NCBI GenBank assembly: GCA_020722485.1
Contig: DYKS01000016.1
Coordinates: 1-15,864 of the forward strand
Direction of reading: 5' to 3'
DNA length: 15,864 nt
From: Candidatus Elulimicrobium sp.
Lineage (GTDB): Bacteria > Patescibacteriota > Minisyncoccia > Moranbacterales > UBA9337
Below, piece after piece: positions 1-4,907 of the stretch. The position numbers and the translations under genes are program-made. The notes beneath the pieces were generated by a model. That model was not told the DNA's origin and did no database searches. It worked only from the letters and a program-made list of their open reading frames with translations. Position 1 is the first letter of the stretch, and each line of letters opens with the position of its first letter.

Positions 1-169
1 GTTTCTGAATTTTTTCAATTACATTGGCAATGGTAAAAGTTTTGCCCGATCCGGTCACGCCCAAAAGAGTTTGAAATTTTTCTCCTCTTTTTATTCCTTT
101 TATAAGTTGATTAATAACTCGTGGCTGATCGCCTGTCGGTTTGAATTTTTTAGTCAATTTAAATTTCAT
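1..169 (-). CDS. uvrB: UvrABC system protein B, N-terminal fragment (cut by window edge)
   Basis: This is the first 56 codons of UvrB, the DNA-damage-verifying helicase-like subunit of nucleotide excision repair, which is loaded by UvrA and recruits UvrC. The start is ATG at 167-169 and the frame stays open to base 1, so the rest lies outside the window. The translated start shows the family signature: FKPTGDQP at residues 9-16, then QTLLGVTGSGKTFT at 33-46, which contains the Walker A P-loop (GVTGSGKT). Both are diagnostic of UvrB rather than other DEAD-like helicases. The gene has its own promoter just upstream and follows the efp operon on the same strand. No Shine-Dalgarno sequence precedes the start. 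The identity is secure, but nothing can be said about the missing part. Confidence 0.95.
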   Translation of the reverse strand, partial: MKFKLTKKFKPTGDQPRVINQLIKGIKRGEKFQTLLGVTGSGKTFTIANVIEKIQK

Positions 170-180
170 AAAGTCTAACA

Positions 181-208
181 ATTATACCTTAAAAATAAAA
201 AAGAACAA
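181..208 (-). promoter_or_regulatory. Promoter of uvrB, nearly leaderless
   Basis: On the minus strand a perfect -10 box TATAAT (181-186) lies 16 bases from a partial -35 box TTGTTC (203-208). The -10 box ends only 11 bases before the uvrB ATG. A start site 6-8 bases downstream of it would leave a leader of only about 3-5 bases. The spacer is the T-rich tract of the preceding terminator. The boxes are seen directly; the start site is inferred. Confidence 0.6.
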
Positions 209-230
209 CCCTCGCTTTCGCGCAAGGCTT
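187..230 (-). terminator. Terminator of the rpsF-ssb-rpsR-efp operon
   Basis: Read on the minus strand, a GC-rich hairpin follows efp: CGC-GAAA-GCG with a GNRA-type loop, extended across a 2-base bulge by CCT/AGG (arms about 210-215 and 220-227). It is followed by TTGTTCTTTTTTATTTTT. A GC stem plus a U-rich run is the form of an intrinsic terminator, though the first U-run is interrupted by G and C. It overlaps the uvrB promoter, whose -35 box and spacer are made of the same U-tract. Confidence 0.5.
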
Positions 231-285
231 GCCCATAATTAAACCAAAATATTATTTTCCTACTGTAAACTTTTCACATTGATTT

Positions 286-843
286 TTACGCCCGAGAGAC
301 ATATTCTCCCTTTTCTGTATTAATAATCACCCGGTCGCCTTCTTTAATAAAAAGTGGCGCCGTGATTTTCAACCCCGTTTCCAAAATCACTGTTTTCCCT
401 CCTCCGGAGGCAGTGTCTCCTTTAATACCAGGTGGCGCTTCCACCACTTTTAATTCCATTTTAATTGGCAACTCCACATTAATAGGGATGCCATTAAAAT
501 TCAAAACCGTAATTTCCGTTCCTTCTATCAAATAAAAAGGCGCATTTCCTAAAGTTTCTTTCTCTAAAAAAAATTGATCGTAGTTCTGATTGTCCATAAA
601 AAAATAATTATCTTTTTCCCGATAAAGAAATTGAGCTTTAGATTTTTCCACTTCCGCTTCTTCCACTTTATCCGCTCCCTGAAAAGTTTTTTCCAAAATC
701 GCTCCCGTTTTCAAATTTTTAAGTTTGGTGCGCAAAACTGCTCCCGCGCGTCCGGTTTTAGAATGTTCATGGCTTAACACAGTATAAGGCTCGCCATTTA
801 AAACTATATTTTTTCCCGTTTTAATTTCCGAAAGAGAAAGCAT
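286..843 (-). CDS. efp: Translation elongation factor P
   Basis: EF-P binds between the P and E sites of stalled ribosomes and speeds peptide bonds at polyproline runs. The 185-residue length is normal for the family. The N-terminal KOW-like domain is at about 1-62, followed by two OB-type domains (about 66-126 and 130-185), ending with the usual GEYVSRA-type tail. The domain I tip loop reads SKTGRAGAVLR (28-38), so the residue that is Lys34 in E. coli is Arg32 here. Arg at this site is rhamnosylated by EarP in some bacteria, but no earP is in the window. It is the last gene of the rpsF operon, with its start 20 bases after the rpsR stop. The operon placement suits a translation factor. No ribosome binding site is visible. 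Confidence 0.97.
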   Translation of the reverse strand: MLSLSEIKTGKNIVLNGEPYTVLSHEHSKTGRAGAVLRTKLKNLKTGAILEKTFQGADKVEEAEVEKSKAQFLYREKDNYFFMDNQNYDQFFLEKETLGNAPFYLIEGTEITVLNFNGIPINVELPIKMELKVVEAPPGIKGDTASGGGKTVILETGLKITAPLFIKEGDRVIINTEKGEYVSRA

Positions 844-863
844 AAAAAAATCAAATTAAAAAA

Positions 864-1076
864 TTATTTAACCACAAAAGGAACCAGCGCCATTATACGC
901 GCTCTTTTGATGGCGCGAGAAAGCATCCGCTGATGACGAGAACACGTTCCGTGCCGCCGAGGTGGATAAATTTTCCCCTGTGAGTTCATAAAACGACGCA
1001 AAAGATACGCGTCTTTGTAATCAATTTCGTCCATTTTTTCTTGACAAAAATAACAAGATTTTTTTTCCATAATCAT
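864..1076 (-). CDS. rpsR: 30S ribosomal protein bS18
   Basis: bS18 binds the 30S platform with bS6. The product is 70 residues from the ATG at 1074-1076. A second in-frame ATG at 1068-1070 would give 68 residues starting MEKKSCYFC and is equally plausible, since neither has a Shine-Dalgarno sequence. Family features are YKDAYLLRRF (20-29), the region GKIYPPRRHGTCSRHQR (34-50), and the basic helix RAIKRARIMALVPF near the C-terminus. Cys8, Cys11, Cys45 and His48 form a likely zinc site, so this is the metal-binding form of S18 that many bacteria have lost. It sits between ssb and efp in the classic rpsF-ssb-rpsR order. Confidence 0.96.
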   Translation of the reverse strand: MIMEKKSCYFCQEKMDEIDYKDAYLLRRFMNSQGKIYPPRRHGTCSRHQRMLSRAIKRARIMALVPFVVK

Positions 1077-1106
1077 AATATTAATATTTAAAAATAAAAA
1101 ATTAAC

Positions 1107-1616
1107 TTAAAAAGGAACGTCTTCTATTTTTATTTCTTCTTGATCATCGTCCAAATTTATAGTAGGAATTTCTTCTTCTTTTGCCTTCGCGAAGGATTGA
1201 TTTGGAGTTTGATTTCCCTCGTTAAAATTGGAACGCGCCGGAGCTGAAGATTGGGATGAGTATTCTCCCGCGACTTGTCCAGCGCCTTGAGGTTTGCGAC
1301 CTAACTGCATATTTTCTACGATGATTTCCGTTATTCTCCGTTCCGTTCCATCTTTGGCGGTATAATTTCTGGTTTGCAATCTTCCTTCAAAATAAGCTTG
1401 TTGACCTTTAGTTAAATATTGTCCGGCAATTTCTGCCAATCTTCCAAATAAAACCAGATTGTGAAATTCCACTTTCTCTTGCTTCTGACCATTCTTGTCA
1501 TTCCAATAGCGATTAGTAGCTAAACCCACTCTAGCCACCGAAGATCCGGATGAAGTGGAACGCAATTCCGGATCATGAGTAATATTTCCGACTAAAATCA
1601 CTTTATTAACGTTCAT
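1107..1616 (-). CDS. ssb: Single-stranded DNA-binding protein
   Basis: SSB coats exposed single-stranded DNA and recruits replication and repair enzymes through its C-terminal tip. I use the ATG at 1614-1616 (169 residues), because MNVNKVILVGNITHDPELR is the normal start of the family. A GTG at 1659-1661 would add 15 residues with no homologous look. The OB fold occupies about residues 1-105, with GNITHDPELR, EFHNLVLFG and YFEGRLQTR as recognisable strands. A Gln/Ser/Asn-rich flexible linker follows, and the end is acidic with the partner-binding tip EDVPF (compare DDIPF in E. coli). It lies between rpsF and rpsR, as in many bacteria. Confidence 0.96.
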   Translation of the reverse strand: MNVNKVILVGNITHDPELRSTSSGSSVARVGLATNRYWNDKNGQKQEKVEFHNLVLFGRLAEIAGQYLTKGQQAYFEGRLQTRNYTAKDGTERRITEIIVENMQLGRKPQGAGQVAGEYSSQSSAPARSNFNEGNQTPNQSFAKAKEEEIPTINLDDDQEEIKIEDVPF

Positions 1617-1696
1617 AATTTTTTTGAATCCGGAAACGTAAAGTTTAAATTTTTGCGCCACCGGTTTCTTTTTATTTTTATGCGTAAATTAAATAA

Positions 1697-2320
1697 TTAG
1701 ATGTTGAGTATTTCATCCAATTTTTTGTCAATTTCATCTTGATCTTGACTTAATTCTTCTTTTTTTTGCTCCGGTTTTTCAGCCACAGAAAGCTCTTCTT
1801 TTTTTTCCTTGCGCTCTTTGATTTTTTGATCAACATCCATACTTTCCGGTTTCTTCGTTTCTTTTTCTTCAATTTCCGGCGTTGGTTTTTCCGTCGCTAT
1901 TGTCATCGGTTCCTTTTTCGTTTTCTCCTCATATTCTTTCTTTTCTTTTTTCGCGACTATTCTTTTAACACCTATCTCTTTTTCTCTTTCTTCTATTGTT
2001 TTTTTTCTTTTCGCCAATGAAGGAAGATTTTCAGCTTTTACTATCAAAAAACGGAGTATTTCTCCTGATAAATTCAATTTGCGAATTATTTTATCTATCG
2101 TTTTTGTTTCTTTTTCTCCAACGGAAAGAGAAAAACGACTTGTTATGTAAGTGCCTCTCTTTTCGTGACGAATCGGATAAGCTAATTTTCGCCGTTCTTC
2201 CAATTCTTCTTCAGAAAAACTTCCTCCTTCATCAGTCACTACTTTTTTAACCATTTTCTTAATTTTTTCTAAATCAACTTCTCGCGATTCTCCTATCAAA
2301 TAAAACAATTCGTATTCCAT
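1697..2320 (-). CDS. rpsF: 30S ribosomal protein bS6 with long charged C-terminal tail
   Basis: bS6 pairs with bS18 on the 30S platform. The start is set at the ATG at 2318-2320, because MEYELFYLIGE is the canonical first strand. The open frame continues upstream to 2401, but that part is leader RNA sequence, not protein. The ferredoxin-like S6 core covers about residues 1-98, including RRKLAYPIRHEKRGTY and the LNLSGEILRFLIVK strand. About 109 more residues follow, almost entirely Lys/Glu-rich with a few Pro, ending in a predicted helix (DEIDKKLDEILNI). At 207 residues it is much longer than the roughly 95-135 of typical S6. It is the first gene of the rpsF-ssb-rpsR-efp operon, with its own promoter and structured leader. 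Confidence 0.95.
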   Translation of the reverse strand: MEYELFYLIGESREVDLEKIKKMVKKVVTDEGGSFSEEELEERRKLAYPIRHEKRGTYITSRFSLSVGEKETKTIDKIIRKLNLSGEILRFLIVKAENLPSLAKRKKTIEEREKEIGVKRIVAKKEKKEYEEKTKKEPMTIATEKPTPEIEEKETKKPESMDVDQKIKERKEKKEELSVAEKPEQKKEELSQDQDEIDKKLDEILNI

Positions 2321-2335
2321 AATTTGTTCGCTAGG

Positions 2336-2366
2336 TCGTTTCCGATTAATATTTCGGAAGCAACGA
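2336..2366 (-). promoter_or_regulatory. Bulged hairpin just before the rpsF start codon
   Basis: In the transcript, TCGT-(TGC bulge)-TTCCGA, an 8-base loop, then TCGGAA-ACGA form a 10-bp stem with one 3-base bulge. It ends 15 bases before the rpsF ATG. bS6:bS18 autoregulation through a leader hairpin with a CCG element is known in many bacteria. The position and a CCG in this stem fit that idea, but I cannot confirm a match to the known consensus. An alternative is a simple start-site-masking hairpin. Confidence 0.4.
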
Positions 2367-2400
2367 GCAAAAATCAAAATTAAAAAATAAAAGCCCATCA

Positions 2401-2476
2401 AAAAAATCCTTTGGATGGACTGATCGCGTTTTATCCCCCGCTAAAATTCAAGGGCGAAACGCGTAAGGACTTTTTT
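2401..2476 (-). promoter_or_regulatory. Structured 5' leader of rpsF mRNA, possible attenuator
   Basis: Three nested pairings are visible on the minus strand. AAAAAAGTCCTT (2465-2476) pairs with AAGGATTTTTT (2401-2411), with one bulged G. CGCGTTT (2457-2463) pairs perfectly with AAACGCG (2425-2431). An inner CCC/GGG pair lies at about 2452-2454 and 2435-2439. The 3' arm also offers a competing short hairpin, ATCC-AAA-GGAT followed by seven T, so alternative folds with a terminator-like form are possible. The leader lies between the promoter and rpsF. The pairings are seen; the regulatory role is inferred. Confidence 0.45.
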
Positions 2477-2487
2477 GATTTGAATCA

Positions 2488-2515
2488 ATTTTAGCAAAAA
2501 ATTTATTTCTGTCAA
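2488..2515 (-). promoter_or_regulatory. Promoter of the rpsF-ssb-rpsR-efp operon
   Basis: A perfect -35 box TTGACA (2510-2515) lies 16 bases from a -10 box TAAAAT (2488-2493), which is preceded by TGC, giving an extended -10. Transcription should start near 2481, leaving a leader of about 160 bases before rpsF. This is the best housekeeping-type promoter in the window, as expected for ribosomal protein genes. Confidence 0.8.
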
Positions 2516-2634
2516 CAACAACAAAAATTTTCCGATACAATTAAACAAGCTTGATATTTTGTATTTTTTATGTTAGTCTGTTAAAGTTAAAATGGTTTGG
2601 AAAATCGCGTTTCTTACAATTTAAAATTATGTAT

Positions 2635-2706
2635 GGCGGGTATAGTTCAATGGTAGAACACCAGTTTGTGGCACTGGGTATGAGGGTTCGATTCCCTCTA
2701 CTCGCC
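2635..2706 (+). tRNA. tRNA-His (anticodon GTG)
   Basis: The full cloverleaf can be drawn. The 7-bp acceptor stem starts at G2636 and includes one G-U pair. The D stem is GTTC/GAAC, the anticodon arm is CCAGT-TTGTGGC-ACTGG with anticodon GTG, and the T arm is GAGGG-TTCGATT-CCCTC. The His-specific extra G(-1) is encoded at 2635 and pairs with C73 at 2706, the identity pair for HisRS. The next bases are CCG, so the CCA tail is not encoded and must be added. It is on the plus strand, divergent from rpsF. Only weak -35/-10-like words (for example TTGATA near 2550) precede it. Confidence 0.96.
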
Positions 2707-2789
2707 CCGGAAATTCCTAATCTAACTCAATCATACATAATGAAGTATTAAACTATCTGAAAAAATTTTGCGTGAAACTCGCTATTTAT

Positions 2790-2864
2790 GCCCTCGTGGT
2801 GAAATGGATATCATATTTGGCTTCGGACCAAACGTTTCAGGTTCGAGTCCTGACGAGGGCACCA
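2790..2864 (+). tRNA. tRNA-Arg (anticodon TCG)
   Basis: The acceptor stem GCCCTCG/CGAGGGC has seven perfect pairs. The D stem is GTGA/TCAT, the anticodon arm is TTTGG-CTTCGGA-CCAAA with anticodon TCG, and the T arm is TCAGG-TTCGAGT-CCTGA. A73 is followed by an encoded CCA (2862-2864), unlike the neighbouring tRNA-His. It reads CGA and, by wobble, other CGN codons. It lies 83 bases after tRNA-His and is probably co-transcribed with it. No clear terminator follows. Confidence 0.96.
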
Positions 2865-3183
2865 GTATTTTAAACTTTCATAAATTTTGCCACCCTCGCT
2901 TTTCGTTTCAGCTGCGCGAAGCGCGGAAAGGTATGGAAACACTGACTCGCCGCACGCAGTTTTTATCCACTACCTAATTTATATAGATATCTATAACATT
3001 TTATTGTCAATAACACTAAAATTGATAATAGGTTATATACCGTTAAAATACCTTTGATACCCGTATATTTGAATGAATATGATGAAAAAGACATCTTTTT
3101 ATTTTCTCATAGAACGCAATACGTTAATGAACTTATGCATTTCAAATAAATAATATTCTCGTTTTGTTCATAAAAATATTTCA
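2865..3183. other. Intergenic region of about 320 bases with GC-rich repeat and palindrome
   Basis: No convincing gene is present. The left part (about 2890-2960) is far richer in G+C than its surroundings and contains an inverted repeat: TTTC, then GCGC-GAA-GCGC, then GAAA (about 2906-2929). The 11-mer ACCCTCGCTTT (2892-2902) also occurs in the efp terminator (208-218). A perfect 14-base palindrome TATAGATATCTATA is at 2982-2995, with a minus-strand TTGACA at 3005-3010. The right part is AT-rich and includes a short AAAAAG/CTTTTT repeat near 3085-3100. I see no strong terminator for the pilus operon, which ends at 3184. Confidence 0.5.
2997..3149 (+). pseudogene. Possible C-terminal remnant of a gene, no start codon
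   Basis: Fifty codons are open on the plus strand between stop TAA (2994-2996) and stop TAA (3147-3149). There is no ATG or GTG start near the front; the only in-frame ATG is close to the end, and TTG codons occur midway. The translation has a protein-like mix (for example IPLIPVYLNEYDEKDIFLF), but I recognise no family. In DNA this AT-rich an open stretch of this length can occur by chance, so this is a weak call. It could be the tail of a decayed gene between the tRNAs and the pilus operon. Confidence 0.15.
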
Positions 3184-3513
3184 CTAAAAAGAAATTGGAT
3201 TAAAAATTTCTCGCACGCTAGAGCGTTCTTTTGTGTATTTTATTTCTCTTTCTTTAGCTTTACTTATCACTTCCTGAAAATTTTTTTCATTAAAAACAAC
3301 TTCTTTTTTAATGGATTCGGCGTAATCTTTTCTTTGGTATTCATTCCAGAAATCAAAATTAAGATCCCGATAGAGTAAAAAAGCTAAAGCGATAAAAACA
3401 AAAAATAAAATAATCAAAAACAACGCCTGCGAATGCCGGAACCAAAAACCAACCGGAGTCAACAATGCGCGTTTCCAGTTTATTTTTTTAAATTCTTTCA
3501 ATCCGATTTCCAT
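3184..3513 (-). CDS. Small single-pass membrane protein at the end of the pilus operon
   Basis: I do not recognise the family. The 109-residue product has a short basic cytoplasmic N-terminus containing KRALLTPVGFWFRHSQ (14-29), one strong transmembrane segment at about 30-48, and a charged, mostly helical outer part of about 60 residues ending EIFNPISF. It follows pilO by 129 bases on the same strand. That is the slot of pilP in the classical pilMNOP order, but there is no lipoprotein signal and no beta-rich PilP-like domain. By position I infer an accessory part of the pilus platform. The stop is TAG, the only non-TAA stop in the window. A TATAAT lies three bases before the ATG but is too close to act as its promoter. 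Confidence 0.75.
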   Translation of the reverse strand: MEIGLKEFKKINWKRALLTPVGFWFRHSQALFLIILFFVFIALAFLLYRDLNFDFWNEYQRKDYAESIKKEVVFNEKNFQEVISKAKEREIKYTKERSSVREIFNPISF

Positions 3514-3642
3514 AAATTATAAAATTTATTAATGTTATTTATATTTTTAAAAAATCATTTTCCTTAAACTACTTAAATTATTTTATTTCTTTAAAAAAAT
3601 TTCCAAAGGAAAACACTGCCAACTTATTGCCTTACGCGCAAA

Positions 3643-4335
3643 TTATTTAAGATAAAATAAAACTTCTGTTTCTAAAGAAATTTTTTCTTTTCCTTCGGAT
3701 TCGGAATTTTTTTTCGTGTTTTGAAAAACACTTGCTTGTTCTGTTTCGCTAAAAATATTCGCTTGTTTTTTTCCGGAAAAAGAAGAAAGATTTTCTTTTT
3801 CTTTAGGAACAAATAAAAAATTAAATGAGATTATTTCCGACGCGTAAGGCATATTCTCTAATTTTTCTAAAAATTCCAGCCCGCTATTGAAACTCCCTTC
3901 AGTTTTTATTTTAAATTTCAAAAATTCTCTTTCCAATAAATCCGCCATCAATCCTTGTTTTTTTTCATTGGTCGCGGAAACAGGAACGGCTGATTCCTTT
4001 TTTTTATCTTCAGATTCAATAAAAATAACATTTCCCGTTCTCTCGGCGATTTTTTCAATTTCTTCAATTAAAGATACGATTTCCTCCGAAGAAACAAAAA
4101 TATCCAATCGATTTTTTTCCAAATCAATTTCTTCGGCATATTTTTTAAATTCCGAAATCTGATCAATTTTCCGTCTATTTTCTTCCCGCTCCACGCGATT
4201 TTTCTCCGTATTCTCCTTAATGATTTGGTTTCTTTGATAAAAATAAAAAATACCCCATCCAATGATGATAATCAAAAGCAACTCGACTCCGATAATAAAA
4301 ACTAGCAGTTTATTCTTTTTAAAAAAATTACCCAT
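3643..4335 (-). CDS. pilO: Type IV pilus assembly protein PilO-like
   Basis: PilO is an inner-membrane platform protein that heterodimerises with PilN. The 230 residues show the expected layout: a short basic N-terminus, one transmembrane helix at about 9-31, a Lys/Glu-rich coiled coil at about 35-80, then a ferredoxin-like region with FLKFKIKTEGSFNSGLEFL (139-157) and a final strand ISLETEVLFYLK. The stretch EGSFNSGLEFLEKLENMP matches the helix/strand region seen in PilO proteins. A Ser/Lys-rich insertion (about 182-217) precedes the last strand. The start is 6 bases after the pilN stop, so translation is probably coupled. Sequence conservation is low, as usual for PilO; the call rests on layout plus gene order. 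Confidence 0.8.
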   Translation of the reverse strand: MGNFFKKNKLLVFIIGVELLLIIIIGWGIFYFYQRNQIIKENTEKNRVEREENRRKIDQISEFKKYAEEIDLEKNRLDIFVSSEEIVSLIEEIEKIAERTGNVIFIESEDKKKESAVPVSATNEKKQGLMADLLEREFLKFKIKTEGSFNSGLEFLEKLENMPYASEIISFNFLFVPKEKENLSSFSGKKQANIFSETEQASVFQNTKKNSESEGKEKISLETEVLFYLK

Positions 4336-4341
4336 AAAATT

Positions 4342-4896
4342 TTATTTGATTAAACATTCTTTTTTTACGGAAAATTCCATTTGAAAATCAATGTTTTCCC
4401 TAACCACCAAATCAGAAATTGGAATATTTACTTCTTCGAAACATTCGTTTGATTTCAATTTATTTTGAAACTCAATCAGATTTTCTCGATTGCGCGCCTT
4501 GCCCAGCAAAAAAATTTTATAATCTTTGTTAGATAATTGATTAAAATATATTTCCGCGGGAGTATTTTTCTCCAATTCGCGCAAAACCGCGGACCAAATG
4601 AAATGACCATTTTGATAGAGAGAAAAATCCTTCGCCATTTTATTGGCTTCTTTAAATTGATTTTCATAGGCGCTTATTTTTTGAAAATCATCTTTTTCCT
4701 TTTCGAAAAAGCCTTCCTTTTTTTCCGAATTCATATTTATATTCAAAACAAAACCAGAAACAACCAAAAAGGAAAAAACGATAATAAAAATTATCAACCA
4801 TAAAAAAAGCTGTTCGGAAATAAGAGATACAATTTTTTTAAATTTAATTTCTTTTTTTCTTTCTTCTGGAAGAAGATTGAGATAAATATTTTTCAT
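4342..4896 (-). CDS. pilN: Type IV pilus assembly protein PilN-like
   Basis: PilN links cytoplasmic PilM to PilO in the inner membrane. The 184 residues begin with MKNIYLNLLPEERK, the conserved cytoplasmic motif (INLLP type) that docks in PilM. One transmembrane helix follows at about 28-52, then a coiled coil and a ferredoxin-like domain (about 95-180). That domain holds the pattern AEIYFNQLSNKDYKIFLLGKA, typical of PilN strands. It lies between pilM (11 bases upstream) and pilO (6 bases downstream). The N-terminal motif and order make the assignment firm. Confidence 0.87.
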   Translation of the reverse strand: MKNIYLNLLPEERKKEIKFKKIVSLISEQLFLWLIIFIIVFSFLVVSGFVLNINMNSEKKEGFFEKEKDDFQKISAYENQFKEANKMAKDFSLYQNGHFIWSAVLRELEKNTPAEIYFNQLSNKDYKIFLLGKARNRENLIEFQNKLKSNECFEEVNIPISDLVVRENIDFQMEFSVKKECLIK

Positions 4897-4907
4897 AACA
4901 AACTAAA

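Noticed and set aside
1617..1661. 15-residue extension of ssb from a GTG start
   Set aside because: The SSB family starts at MNVNKVILVG; the extension has no support.
2321..2401. N-terminal extension of rpsF starting MMGFYFLILIF
   Set aside because: It lies in the structured leader, has no S6 similarity, and the canonical S6 start MEYELFYLIG is at 2320.
2768..2977. Plus-strand open frame of 69 codons over tRNA-Arg
   Set aside because: Most of it is the tRNA read as protein; the remainder is the GC-rich repeat. No family resemblance.
3072..3149. Short plus-strand ATG open frame of about 27 residues
   Set aside because: Isolated, no ribosome site or family, and it competes with another open frame over the same bases.
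3514..3525. TATAAT just before the gene at 3513
   Set aside because: It is three bases from the ATG, so a start site would fall inside the coding sequence; likely chance in AT-rich DNA.
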